From Caulobacter segnis (lineage in GTDB: Bacteria > Pseudomonadota > Alphaproteobacteria > Caulobacterales > Caulobacteraceae): 64,000 nucleotides of DNA. Below the pieces are notes generated by a model. It searched no databases and was not told where the DNA came from. It saw only the letters and a program-made list of their open reading frames with translations. The stretch covers positions 4,321,001-4,385,000 of the forward strand of contig NZ_CP096040.1 in assembly GCF_023935105.1 (NCBI RefSeq). Reading direction: 5' to 3'. Within the stretch, counting starts at the first letter, position 1. Each line of letters opens with the position of its first letter. The position numbers and the translations under genes are program-made. This document shows, in pieces, positions 33,808 to 42,555 of this stretch.

Positions 33808-34062
33808 CTAGACCTTGAGGTTCAGCAGCGCCCCGGCCATCTCGTCGGCGGTCTTGATCACCACCGCATTGGCCTTGAAGTCGTTGGCGGCGCTGATCTG
33901 CCCGACCCGCTCCGAGACGTAGTCGACGTCCGCCGCCCCCCCAGTGGCCGAACCTTCGGCCCGTTCGGCCTGGGCGTCCGCCGCCGCCATGCGGTGAGCG
34001 CTGGCGGTGAGACGGTCGGCGGCGGCCATCATGCCGGCCGCGGCGATCGATATTGCCTGCAT
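33808..34062 (-). CDS. Miniature flagellar-rod/hook-like protein
   Basis: 84 residues. The N terminus MQAISIAAAGMMAAADRLTA resembles the N-terminal helix of flagellar rod and hook proteins, and the C terminus (VGQISAANDFKANAVVIKTA then DEMAGALLNLKV) resembles the C-terminal helix of FlgC-like rod proteins. The whole middle domain of those proteins is missing. Such short proteins could coat or cap an axial structure or be a remnant. The intact frame and own upstream region argue against simple decay. No flagellar genes lie nearby. Confidence 0.6.
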   Translation of the reverse strand: MQAISIAAAGMMAAADRLTASAHRMAAADAQAERAEGSATGGAADVDYVSERVGQISAANDFKANAVVIKTADEMAGALLNLKV

Positions 34063-34501
34063 CGGATGTCCCCCGGAAAAGCGTTGGAAATCAGCGTTTG
34101 TTGACGTTGGTTATCGCGGCGGTTGGGTTAAGAAGGTGCAACTAAAGATGGTAAAATTTACAGTTTGGTCATAATTTTTTACGCCGGTTAACCCTGTTTC
34201 GCGGGCCGTTTCCGAGGGTTGCGGCAGGGTTAATCCGTCGCTAACCGAACCTCGGCGGGGCCTGGGCTGGCGGGCGTTTTCCCGTATCGCGCGAACCCAT
34301 TGCCGGAACGCCGCTCCCAGCGACAAATCCTGCCCAACATTACAAAACGTTCAGGCTGGGCCGTCTCGACAAGCCGTCAGCACACCGACATGGTTCGGCC
34401 CTCGCGCGGGCCGGGGGCGGCTCGTTCACTCCAACCTTGGCATGACGACCATCCGAGCCCCGCGCTCCGGGGTCGCCGCGTCCCAGAAGGCTCAAACACA
34501 C
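34063..34501. other. Divergent intergenic region, AT-rich, possible CtrA site
   Basis: Unusually AT-rich near 34140-34180 (AAAATTTACAG, TAATTTTTTACG). TTAA-N7-CTAA at 34230-34244 is one base from the CtrA box TTAA-N7-TTAA. The region drives the rod-like gene leftward and the M28 peptidase rightward. An open frame at 34111-34326 on the minus strand has no protein character. Confidence 0.4.
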
Positions 34502-36211
34502 ATGTCGTTCACGCGTCGCGCCGCGCTCGCCAGCGCCGCCCTGCTCATGGTCGCGCACCCCGTCCTGGCCGCCGCGCCCGCCAAGACCGCCGCCGCGGCC
34601 AAGACCACCGCGCCCGCCTCGGACTTCGTCCCCTCGCCCGAAGCCATCAAGGCCCACATGACCTTCCTGGCCGACGACGCCATGGAAGGTCGCGAGGCCG
34701 GCACGCGCGGCTATGACATCGCCGCCAACTACGTCGCCGCCCAATACGCCCTGCTGGGCCTCAAGCCGGCCGGCGACAAGGGTCCAAATGGGGCGGTATC
34801 CTATCTGCAGCACGTGCCGCTGCTGGCCCACCGCCCGGCCACCGACGGCGCGATCAGCATCACCGGCGCCGATGGTCAGAGCGTGGCCCTGAAGTATGGC
34901 GAGGACTACCTGCCAGGCTCCCAGGCCCAGGCGGCCGACGTCAATCTCGAGGCCCCGCTGGTCTTCGTCGGCTTCGGCGTGGTCGATCCCTCGCGCGGTC
35001 GCGACGACTACGCGGGCCTGGACGTGAAGGGCAAGATCGTGGTCGTGCTGACCGGCGCCCCGACCGCGATCCAGACCGAGGAACGCGCCCACTTCAGCAA
35101 CCCCAACACCAAGCGCGCCGAAGCGGCCAAGCGCGGCGCGATCGGCGTGATCACCATGCCGACCACCAGCGGCGAGAAGCGCCGCCCGTTCGCGCGCGGC
35201 CTGAACGGCATGAAGGAATGGCGGGTGATCTGGCGCAACGCCCAGGACGTCGGCGCCATCCGCGCGCCGTCGGCCCCGGCCCTGGCCAATGTCAGCCTGG
35301 GCGGCGCGGAAAAACTCTTCGCGGGCGCTGCGACGCCGCTGGCGTCCGTCCTGGCGCAGGCCGAGACGCCCGAAGGCGCGGTCAAGGGTTTCGCCCTGCC
35401 CGCCAAGGCCAAGATCGCGCTGAAGACCGAGATCGAGAAGCGCGAGAGCAGCAACGTCGTCGGCCTGATCGAGGGCTCCGACCCGACGCTGAAGGCCCAG
35501 ACCATCATCCTGTCGGCCCACCTGGACCACATCGGCATCAAGGAAGACGCCAAGCCGGGCGAGGACCGCATCAACAATGGCGCGCTCGACAATGCTTCGG
35601 GCATCGCCACCCTGCTGGAGGTGGCGCGCGGCTTCAAGAACACCAAGGTCCGCCCCAAGCGCTCGATCATCCTGCTGGCGGTGACCGGCGAGGAGAAGGG
35701 CCTGGTCGGCTCGGACTACTTCGCCAACAACCCGACGATCCGGAAGGCCGACATCGCCGCCGACGTGAACCTGGACATGCCGGTGCTGCTGTACCCGTTC
35801 ACCGACGTGATCGCGTTCGGCGCCGACCGCTCGACCGTGGGCGAGGCCGTCAAGCACGCCGCCGGTCGCGTCGGTGTGGCCCTGTCCGGCGACCCGCTGC
35901 CGGAAGAAGGCCTGTTCACCCGCTCGGACCACTACCGCTTCGTCGAGCAGGGGATCCCGTCGGTGTTCCTGATGACCGGCTTCCAGAACGGCGGCGAAAA
36001 AGCCTTCACCACCTTCCTGAAGACCAACTACCACCACCCGGGCGATGATCTGAACCAGCCGATCGACTACCAGGCGGCCGCCAAATTCGCCCTGGTCAAC
36101 TACGAGATCGCCCGCGAGCTGGCCAACGCCCCGGCGCGGCCGGTGTGGAAGAAGGGCGACTTCTTCGGCGCCACCTTCGCGCCGGCGGGGCATCCGTCCT
36201 CCGCCAAGTGA
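34502..36211 (+). CDS. Secreted M28-family metallopeptidase
   Basis: 569 residues with a signal peptide (RRAALASAALLMVAHPVLAA). A PA-type insert domain (APLVFVGFGVVDPSRGRDDY, GKIVVVLTG) precedes the di-zinc peptidase core. Zinc ligands: His in LSAHLDHIG (about 338), Asp in NGALDNASG (about 360), Glu pair in TGEEKGLVG (about 395), Asp in NLDMPV and His in NYHHPGDDL (about 510). Probably a periplasmic aminopeptidase. The start at 34502 gives a proper signal peptide; the in-frame ATG at 34442 does not. Confidence 0.92.
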   Translation: MSFTRRAALASAALLMVAHPVLAAAPAKTAAAAKTTAPASDFVPSPEAIKAHMTFLADDAMEGREAGTRGYDIAANYVAAQYALLGLKPAGDKGPNGAVSYLQHVPLLAHRPATDGAISITGADGQSVALKYGEDYLPGSQAQAADVNLEAPLVFVGFGVVDPSRGRDDYAGLDVKGKIVVVLTGAPTAIQTEERAHFSNPNTKRAEAAKRGAIGVITMPTTSGEKRRPFARGLNGMKEWRVIWRNAQDVGAIRAPSAPALANVSLGGAEKLFAGAATPLASVLAQAETPEGAVKGFALPAKAKIALKTEIEKRESSNVVGLIEGSDPTLKAQTIILSAHLDHIGIKEDAKPGEDRINNGALDNASGIATLLEVARGFKNTKVRPKRSIILLAVTGEEKGLVGSDYFANNPTIRKADIAADVNLDMPVLLYPFTDVIAFGADRSTVGEAVKHAAGRVGVALSGDPLPEEGLFTRSDHYRFVEQGIPSVFLMTGFQNGGEKAFTTFLKTNYHHPGDDLNQPIDYQAAAKFALVNYEIARELANAPARPVWKKGDFFGATFAPAGHPSSAK

Positions 36212-36239
36212 TAGGGGCGGCGGAGTAGCTCCCCGCCAA

Positions 36240-36370
36240 ACCGTCTCCCCGGCGAAAGCCGGGGCCCAGATCCCGGGGCGCTTGGGCTGACTGGAAAATC
36301 TCCGAGCCTTTAGAGCCCACCCCAGCGCTCTTCCATCTGGATCCCGGCTTTCGTCGGGAAGACGGAGTTT
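36240..36370. repeat. CerM-like long inverted repeat, copy 5
   Basis: CCGTCTCCCCGGCGAAAGCC at the left and GGATCCCGGCTTTCGTCGGG at the right, about 65 bases between. No GANTC was seen in this copy. It follows the M28 peptidase gene. Confidence 0.8.
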
Positions 36371-36472
36371 GGGGATCGGAAAACGAGGTTTGGGGATTGA
36401 GCCATTGACCCGGAGGGCGGCGGAAGGGATTCTGCCGCCTTCTCCTTTTCGTGATCCTGGATACCCCCTCGC

Positions 36473-37120
36473 GTGACCGCCCGCACCGGCGCCTTCCTGA
36501 AGATCGGCGTGATCGCGCCGGCCATCATGGTGGCCGACGTGTGGATCGCCCAGCGGCTGTTTCCCGGTTTCGACGCCGGGGCCCAGTTCATCAGCGAGCT
36601 GGGCGGGCCCAAGGCGCCCCTGCCCGAGGTCTTCAACTACGGCATGATCCTGGCCGGCATCGCTGGCCTGTTCGCCGGCGCGGGCTTCACCCACGCGCTG
36701 GAGCACGCCGGCGGCCGGCGGCGAGTCTCGGCCTTCGCGGGGCTGTTCGTGGCCCTGACCGGCCTGGGGGCGTTCTTCGCCGGGGTGTTCCACTGGCCCG
36801 ACCCGATGCACCGCGCCTGCGGCGTGGGCCTGGCCATCCAGTTCGCGCCGCTGTTCACCGCCTGGGCCCTGTGGGACAGGCCGGGCTACCGGCGGCTGGC
36901 CCATTTCTCGCTGGGCTGGTTCCTGGGCCTGCTGCTGGTCTTCGCCCTGCTGACCGGGGTGTGGAACGTGCGCACCGGCTACGACGTCGGCTACTGGCAG
37001 CGCGGCCACGCGTTCCTGGGCCTGCTGTGGCTGGCCATCGCCGCCTGGACCCTGGAGAAGGGCTGGCGCAAGGCCGCCGCGCCCCCTGTCGAACCGACGC
37101 CGGAACCGGCGGTCGTCTAG
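36473..37120 (+). CDS. DUF998-type integral membrane protein
   Basis: 215 residues with about six membrane helices, starting at GTG 36473. The segment ISELGGPKAP after the first helix and the conserved FHWPDPMHRACGVGLAIQFAP region fit the DUF998 family, whose function is unknown. It lies 38 bases upstream of the lipoprotein gene on the same strand, probably in one transcript. Confidence 0.75.
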   Translation: MTARTGAFLKIGVIAPAIMVADVWIAQRLFPGFDAGAQFISELGGPKAPLPEVFNYGMILAGIAGLFAGAGFTHALEHAGGRRRVSAFAGLFVALTGLGAFFAGVFHWPDPMHRACGVGLAIQFAPLFTAWALWDRPGYRRLAHFSLGWFLGLLLVFALLTGVWNVRTGYDVGYWQRGHAFLGLLWLAIAAWTLEKGWRKAAAPPVEPTPEPAVV

Positions 37121-37158
37121 ACCCGTTGGCCAGGGCCGACGACAGAGGGAAGCTCCCG

Positions 37159-37703
37159 ATGATCCGCCCCTGGATGCTGGCCGCCGCCGCCCTGGCCGTG
37201 ACCGCCTGTTCGCCCCGCGAGGCCGAGAAACAGCCCGCCCCGTCCGAGCGCCAGACGACGACCGCGCCGGCGGCCGCGCCCCGACCGCCGCGACGCCCGC
37301 CTCCAGCGCCGGCGCCACCGTGGGCGGCGACGGTTCCGAGATCCGGCTGTCCAACCTGGGCGAGGCCGATCTCGAGGCCAATCCGCTGGCGGGCGAGCTG
37401 GCCTGCGGCTTCACCGCCGACGGAGCCACGCTGCTGATCGCCAAGGGCGTGGTCGCGTCGAAGGACCCGGCCTTCGGCCTGGTCAAGGTCGGCGACTATG
37501 TCGAGCGCGTCGGCGCGCCCGGCGGCTTCGACGGCATGCTGAAGGGGGCCAAGTTCTCGGGCGCCGGCAAGACGGTGATCATCGCCGTCACGGGCCCGGC
37601 GAAGGGCGGCGGCGAGTCCCCGCCCAGCCCCGCCACCCTGACCTACCAACGGGCGGATGGCGCCGAACGGGTCTATCCCGGAACCTGGACCTGCGGGCCG
37701 TAG
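37159..37703 (+). pseudogene. Small lipoprotein, frameshifted
   Basis: From ATG 37159 (ribosome site AGAGGGA) comes a lipoprotein signal MLAAAALAVTACSPREAE with the lipobox Cys, then a Pro/Thr/Ala linker. The frame then goes out of phase at the C4 run 37279-37282. Inserting one C gives a linker TAATPASSAGATVGGDGSE that joins smoothly to the conserved-looking remainder (IRLSNLGEADLEANPLAGEL ... YPGTWTCGP, stop 37701-37703) for 181 residues. The second half has paired Cys (LACGF, TWTCGP). Function unknown. The break is probably an assembly error, like the other two in the window. Confidence 0.75.
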
Positions 37704-37734
37704 CCGCGAGGCCGCGGCGCCGGCCCGCCACCCG

Positions 37735-39297
37735 TCAGGACATCGCCTTGACCGCCGAGGCCAGCAGCACCGAGGGCGCGCGGTCGTGCCGCGTGACCGC
37801 CGGAATGGGCCGGTCGACGCCCATCAGCTGGTAGATCGCCATCTGGGCCGCCCGCACCGAATATTCGACCGTGAAGACGACGTCGTCGGGGACCTCGACG
37901 AACTGGCTGACGAAGGCCAGGTTCCGCGAACTGGCCGGGACCGGAAGGGGTCGATCGGTCTTGCGGCGCGGCATGAACATCGAGGTGATGTAGGGCAGCC
38001 GGCAGGGCACGCAGGTCGCGGTCTCGAACACCTCGACGCCCAGGCCCAGGTGGCCGCACAGCTCCTGCAGGATCTCGCGCCCGCCGCACTGGCTCATCGG
38101 CTTGGCCACGAAGTCGCCGACCCGGTCCGGGTGCAGGGCGTAGCCCCAGAACACCGACCAGCCTTCCGGCTGATCCCGGAAGTGCGGCTGGTGGTACAGC
38201 ACGATCGACATCAGCCAGCGCGAGTCCTTGAACGTCACCAGGCCGCCGGTGCCGGCGGCGTTGCCGCTGAAGGCCTGCATGGCGTCGAAGAACTTCGGGT
38301 CGCGACAGGTGACGGTGAACGACTCCCATAGGCTGCGTTCGATAGCGGTGTTGAAGGCGGCCGGATCGCCGAACTCGGGGCGGCCCGCGGCGATCTTCTC
38401 CCACAGGGCCCAGCCCTGGCTGTCGGCCTTGGTCATAGCCGGCGGCGGGGCGTCCATGGTCCCCAGGCTGGTGGCGTCGGTCATCGAGCCGTTCTGGAAG
38501 AAGACCAGGTCGTCCTCCGCCAGCGCGACGGTCTCCGCCTTGCCCTCGCGCTCCAGGGTCAGGCCGGTGACGCGATGCCGTCCGGCCTCGGTGACGATGG
38601 TCATGTCGGTGACGGCCGTGTCGCCGACGAAGTTGACGCCCCGCGCGCGCAGCCAGTGCTCCAGCGGCGCGACGATGGCGTCATACTGATTGTAGACGGT
38701 GCGCTTGACCCCGCCGAGCGTGTCGATGCGCGGGAACTCGTTCAGGAACCGGTGCAGATACCGCTTCAGCTCCACGGCGCTGTGCCAGGGCTGGAAGGCG
38801 AAGGTGGTCTGCCACATGTACCAGAAATTGGTCTCGAAGAACGGCGGCGACAGCCAGTCGGTGATGGCGCTGTCGCCCAGCCTGTCTTCCGGCGTCTCCA
38901 TCAACCGGATCAGCTCCAGCCGGTCGTGCGTCGAGAACCCCATGTGGCTGACGTCGACCTTGTGCAGGTTGCGGTCGACCAGCCGGGCCTGGGAGTGGGC
39001 GACGTGCTCCGCGTTGAACGCCACGGTCTGCTCGCGCACCGTCTGGCCCGGCGCGTCGAGGCTGGGGATCGAGGACAGCAGGTCCCAGGTGCATTCGTAG
39101 TGATCCGTCGTCAGCATCCGGCCGCCGCGCAGCGAATACGATCCGTCGGGCAGGCGCGAGCCGTCCAGCGAACCGCCGAACACCGTGGGGTTCTTCTCGT
39201 AGATCGTGATGTCGGCCCCATCGACGCCGGCGTCGCGGATCAGGAAGACCGCCCCGGCCAGGGCGCCCACGCCGCCACCGATGAAATAATGCTTCAT
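37735..39297 (-). CDS. ohyA: Oleate hydratase
   Basis: 520-residue FAD-binding fatty-acid hydratase that adds water to the cis-9 double bond of oleate to give 10-hydroxystearate. The FAD motif GGGVGALAGAVFLIRDAG starts at residue 6. DGSYSLRGGRMLTTDHYECT follows, and MSQCGGREILQELCGHLG near the C terminus is a family hallmark. The motif reads RGGRML where many hydratases have RGGREM with the catalytic Glu; I recall the same change in the Rhodococcus-type group, so activity is still expected. ATG 39297 gives the family N terminus MKHYFIGGG; the upstream in-frame start does not. Confidence 0.92.
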   Translation of the reverse strand: MKHYFIGGGVGALAGAVFLIRDAGVDGADITIYEKNPTVFGGSLDGSRLPDGSYSLRGGRMLTTDHYECTWDLLSSIPSLDAPGQTVREQTVAFNAEHVAHSQARLVDRNLHKVDVSHMGFSTHDRLELIRLMETPEDRLGDSAITDWLSPPFFETNFWYMWQTTFAFQPWHSAVELKRYLHRFLNEFPRIDTLGGVKRTVYNQYDAIVAPLEHWLRARGVNFVGDTAVTDMTIVTEAGRHRVTGLTLEREGKAETVALAEDDLVFFQNGSMTDATSLGTMDAPPPAMTKADSQGWALWEKIAAGRPEFGDPAAFNTAIERSLWESFTVTCRDPKFFDAMQAFSGNAAGTGGLVTFKDSRWLMSIVLYHQPHFRDQPEGWSVFWGYALHPDRVGDFVAKPMSQCGGREILQELCGHLGLGVEVFETATCVPCRLPYITSMFMPRRKTDRPLPVPASSRNLAFVSQFVEVPDDVVFTVEYSVRAAQMAIYQLMGVDRPIPAVTRHDRAPSVLLASAVKAMS

Positions 39298-39385
39298 GGC
39301 CTTGCTCCTCGCGATCATCGCGGCGGCAAGCTGGGCCTTCGGAAGGGCGGCGTCGTTGATCCCGGGCAAATACCGCGGGACCGGC

Positions 39386-40018
39386 CTACCGCCAGGCGTA
39401 GTTGAAGCTGACGCTGATCCGCTGTTCGTCGGCCTGGTTGGGCGTCACCTCGTGGCGCAGCCAGCTCTCCCACATCAGGATCGCGCCCGGCGCCGGCTGG
39501 ACGTAGACGAACGGCTGCAGGCCCTCGGGCGCGTCCGCCTCGCGCGTGGGGGCGGCCATCATCATCGGCAGGCGCGGATCCTCGAACTTGATGGCCGAGG
39601 CGCCGGGCGGGATGGTCACATAGACCGTGCCGGAGATGACGCTGTGGGGGTGGATGTGGCCGGTGTGCTGGCCGCCGGGCTCCAGGATGTTGATCCAGAA
39701 GCTGTCCATGACCAGCTTGCCGCCGGCCAGGTCGAAGCGCAGGTCCTTGGCGAAGGCGAGCGCGTGGCGATCCAGCTTCTTCTTCAGCTCGCCGAACAGG
39801 CTGTCGCGCTGGGCCAGATCGTTCAGCGAGGCGTAGGAGGTGTAGCCCAGATAGCCCTTGTTGTAGGCCCAGGCCTGGCCGGCGTCGTCGTCCTCGGCGA
39901 TGGCGATGCAGGCGTCGTGCAGTTCGTCGACGAAGGTCTCGAACCCCTTCTCGCCGGCGAGGGTGGCTTCATAGAGCGGGGTGACGAACAGGCTGCGCGG
40001 GGTCATGGGCGGCGTCAT
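39386..40018 (-). CDS. 2OG-Fe(II) oxygenase-like protein (TIGR02466 type)
   Basis: 210 residues. The segment GGQHTGHIHPHSVISGTVYV supplies the HxH iron ligands, and SWLRHEV with RISVSFNYAW supplies the distal His and the Arg expected to bind 2-oxoglutarate. The YKGYLGYTSYASLNDL-like region (YNKGYLGYTSYASL) fits the TIGR02466 family, common in alphaproteobacteria and cyanophages. The substrate is unknown. It is on the same strand as ohyA, 88 bases upstream. ATG 40018 and 40006 are both plausible starts. Confidence 0.8.
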   Translation of the reverse strand: MTPPMTPRSLFVTPLYEATLAGEKGFETFVDELHDACIAIAEDDDAGQAWAYNKGYLGYTSYASLNDLAQRDSLFGELKKKLDRHALAFAKDLRFDLAGGKLVMDSFWINILEPGGQHTGHIHPHSVISGTVYVTIPPGASAIKFEDPRLPMMMAAPTREADAPEGLQPFVYVQPAPGAILMWESWLRHEVTPNQADEQRISVSFNYAWR

Positions 40019-40067
40019 AGCGCCGGAGCGCGTTGACGACAAACCCCGGATGGAACATAGTCAGAAC

Positions 40068-40325
40068 ATGGCCGACGGTGATCATACGCTGAAGATCAAT
40101 GCGGCGCTCGCTGAGCGGATGAAGACCGTGTCCGACGATCTCGGCAAGAGCCTCGATGAGTATGCGACCCAGCTTCTCGACGCCTTCACGGGCCTCGATC
40201 CACGCAAGCATGACGAAGCCTATTGGGAAGAGCTCCAGCGTATCTGCGATGAGACTGAACGCGACGGCGGCGTTCCATGGGAGCAGGTGCAAGCCAGACT
40301 GCGCAACTTCGGCCAAAAGCGCTGA
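40068..40325 (+). CDS. Antitoxin-like protein paired with ParE toxin
   Basis: 85 residues. The N-terminal half (HTLKINAALAERMKTVSDDL then GKSLDEYATQLLDAF) looks like a ribbon-helix-helix DNA-binding unit, and the acidic C-terminal half (WEELQRICDETERDGGVPWE) would wrap the toxin. It ends three bases before the toxin start, the usual antitoxin-first layout. ATG 40050 is an alternative start. Confidence 0.75.
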   Translation: MADGDHTLKINAALAERMKTVSDDLGKSLDEYATQLLDAFTGLDPRKHDEAYWEELQRICDETERDGGVPWEQVQARLRNFGQKR

Positions 40326-40328
40326 TCC

Positions 40329-40610
40329 GTGCGTCGCATTGAGCTTTCCAGGCTCGCCGAGACCGATCTGGATCGCCTGGAAGCTTGGCTCGAAAAAAAT
40401 GGCGCGCCGTACGCCGCCGATCTCGGGGTCGCGCTGGAAGATGCGATCACCAGTTTAGGAGAATTTCCGGAACGAGGCAGGCATTCTGGTTTCGGCGAAT
40501 TGCGCGAACTGGTCGTGCCGTTTCGCACCTGGAGTTACGTGGTGACCTATTCCGTAACGGTCAGCAGGGTGATCATCGTGCGCATTCATCACGGCTTCGA
40601 AGATCGCTGA
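40329..40610 (+). CDS. RelE/ParE-family toxin
   Basis: 93 residues from GTG 40329. The ParE fold is recognisable: IELSRLAETDLDRLEAWLEK, then FPERGRHSGFGELRELVVPF and a C-terminal RVIIVRIHHGFEDR. ParE toxins act on gyrase, RelE toxins on ribosome-bound mRNA; the sequence favours the ParE branch (LRELVV, HGFED). It ends 29 bases before uvrC. Confidence 0.85.
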   Translation: MRRIELSRLAETDLDRLEAWLEKNGAPYAADLGVALEDAITSLGEFPERGRHSGFGELRELVVPFRTWSYVVTYSVTVSRVIIVRIHHGFEDR

Positions 40611-40639
40611 ACCCGCCGGACTCGCCTATATCTGCCCTC

Positions 40640-42541
40640 GTGACCGACGTGACTTCCGACACCCCCGCCTCCCCTCGCCTGATCGGCGCCGCCCTGATCA
40701 AGGACGAGGTCACGCGCCTGCCCGACGCGCCCGGCGTCTACCGGATGATCGGCGAGGCCGACGAGGTCCTCTATGTCGGCAAGGCCAAGAGCCTGAAGAA
40801 GCGGGTGATCCAATACGCGCAAGGCCGCTTCCACACCAACCGCATCGCCCACATGGTCGACGCCACGCGGGCCATGGAGTTCGTCACCACCCGCACCGAA
40901 GCCGACGCCCTGCTGCTCGAGATCAACCTGATCAAGCAGCTGAAGCCGCGCTTCAACGTGCTGCTGCGCGACGACAAGAGCTTCCCCGAGATCGTCATCC
41001 GCCGCGACCACGACGCGCCGCAGCTGCGCAAGCACCGCGGCGCTCACACGATCAAGGGCGACTATTTCGGCCCGTTCGCCAGCGCCTGGGCGGTCAATCG
41101 CACGCTGAACACCCTGCAGAAGGCCTTCCTGCTGCGCTCGTGCAGCGACAGCGTCTACGACAGCCGCGACCGGCCCTGCATGCTGCATCAGATCAAGCGC
41201 TGCGCCGCCCCCTGCACCGGCCTGATCGGCAAGGACGACTACCAGGCCCTGGTCGACCAGGCCGAGGCTTTCCTGCGGGGCAAGTCTCGCGCCGTCATCG
41301 CCTCCATGGCCAAGCAGATGGAGGACGCCGCCGAGGACCTGGAGTTCGAGCGCGCCGCCCGCCTGCGCGACCGCATCCGCGCCCTCTCCAGCGTCGCCCA
41401 GGAGACCCAGATCAACCCCGAGACCGTCGACGAGGCCGATGTCGTGGCCCTGCACGTCGAGGGCGGCCAGGCCTGCGTCCAGGTATTCTTCTTCCGCGCC
41501 GGCCAGAACTGGGGCAACCGCGCCTATTTCCCGCGCGTCACCGGCAACGCCGAGGAGACCGATGAGACCACCACCGAGGAACAGCGCATCCTCACCGCCT
41601 TCCTCGGCCAGTTTTACGACGACAAGCCGATCCCGCGCCTGATCCTCTCGAACCTGCAGCCGGCCGAGGCCGACCTGCTGGCCGAGGCCTTCGCCCTGAA
41701 GAGCGGCCGCAAGGTCGAGATCAGCACGCCCAAGCGCGGCGAGAAGGCCGACCTGGTCCAGCACGCCCTGACCAACGCGCGCGAGGCGCTCGGGCGAAAA
41801 ATGGCCGAGGGCAGCGCCCAGACCAAGCTCCTGGCCGGCGTCTGCGAGGCCTTCAAGCTGGAGGCCCCGCCCGAGCGGATCGAGGTCTACGACAACAGCC
41901 ACATCCAGGGCACGAACGCGGTCGGCGGCATGATCGTGGCCGGGCCGGAAGGCTTCATGAAGGGCCAGTACCGCAAGTTCAACATCAAGAGCACCGAGCT
42001 CACGCCCGGCGACGACTACGGCATGATGAAGGAGGTGCTGCGCCGCCGCTTCGCCCGCCTGGTCAAGGAGGAGGAGGAAGGCGACGACGCCAACCGCCCC
42101 GATCTCGTGCTGGTCGACGGCGGCAAGGGCCAGCTGGACGCGGCGCTGGAGATCATGGCCGACCTGGGCGTCGACGACATCGCCGTCGTCGGCGTCGCCA
42201 AGGGCCCGGACCGCGACGCGGGGCTGGAGCGCTTCTTCCTGCCCGACCAGCCGCCGTTCATGCTCGAGCCCAAGTCGCCGGTGCTCTACTACCTGCAGCG
42301 CCTGCGCGACGAAGCCCACCGCTTCGCCATCGGCGCCCACCGCACGCGGCGCTCGATGGACCTGAAGAAGAACCCCCTCGACGAGATCGAGGGTGTCGGC
42401 CCGGGACGGAAGAAGGCCCTCCTCCACGCCTTCGGCTCCGCCAAGGGCGTGGGCCGGGCCAGCGTGGAGGACCTGATCAAGGTCGAAGGCGTCAGCCAGG
42501 CGCTGGCCGAGCGGATTCACGGGTTTTTCCGGAAGGGGTGA
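40640..42541 (+). CDS. uvrC: UvrC, excinuclease ABC subunit C
   Basis: 633-residue nucleotide-excision repair nuclease making both incisions around UvrB-marked damage. In order: GIY-YIG domain (LPDAPGVYRMIGEADEVLYV then GKAKSLKKRV), a Cys motif (CMLHQIKRCAAPC), UVR domain (DAAEDLEFERAARLRDRIRA), RNase H-like domain (EVYDNSHIQG; LVLVDGGKGQLDAAL) and C-terminal HhH repeats (IEGVGPGRKKALLHAFGSAK). The frame is open far upstream, but the conserved part begins after GTG 40640; GTG 40649 is also possible. The stop lies inside a palindrome shared with the convergent gene. Confidence 0.95.
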   Translation: MTDVTSDTPASPRLIGAALIKDEVTRLPDAPGVYRMIGEADEVLYVGKAKSLKKRVIQYAQGRFHTNRIAHMVDATRAMEFVTTRTEADALLLEINLIKQLKPRFNVLLRDDKSFPEIVIRRDHDAPQLRKHRGAHTIKGDYFGPFASAWAVNRTLNTLQKAFLLRSCSDSVYDSRDRPCMLHQIKRCAAPCTGLIGKDDYQALVDQAEAFLRGKSRAVIASMAKQMEDAAEDLEFERAARLRDRIRALSSVAQETQINPETVDEADVVALHVEGGQACVQVFFFRAGQNWGNRAYFPRVTGNAEETDETTTEEQRILTAFLGQFYDDKPIPRLILSNLQPAEADLLAEAFALKSGRKVEISTPKRGEKADLVQHALTNAREALGRKMAEGSAQTKLLAGVCEAFKLEAPPERIEVYDNSHIQGTNAVGGMIVAGPEGFMKGQYRKFNIKSTELTPGDDYGMMKEVLRRRFARLVKEEEEGDDANRPDLVLVDGGKGQLDAALEIMADLGVDDIAVVGVAKGPDRDAGLERFFLPDQPPFMLEPKSPVLYYLQRLRDEAHRFAIGAHRTRRSMDLKKNPLDEIEGVGPGRKKALLHAFGSAKGVGRASVEDLIKVEGVSQALAERIHGFFRKG

Positions 42542-42555
42542 GGGGGCCCTCACCC
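42536..42555. terminator. Palindrome carrying both convergent stop codons
   Basis: GGGTGAGGG and CCCTCACCC pair around two bases. The TGA of uvrC lies in the left arm and the TGA of the opposite gene in the right arm. It may act as a bidirectional terminator, though no T-run follows on either side. Confidence 0.45.

Noticed and set aside
34111..34326. 71-codon open frame on the minus strand in the intergenic region
   Set aside because: No ribosome site, low-complexity composition, and it lies over a probable divergent promoter region.
34340..37486. Long minus-strand open frame over the M28 peptidase, DUF998 and lipoprotein genes
   Set aside because: It crosses a CerM-like repeat and three real genes in antisense; no recognisable protein features.
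40329..40610. Reading the ParE pair and DUF559 gene as part of a defence island
   Set aside because: They are isolated, 7 kb apart and surrounded by housekeeping genes; no restriction, abortive-infection or phage genes accompany them. The CPBP protease is also alone.
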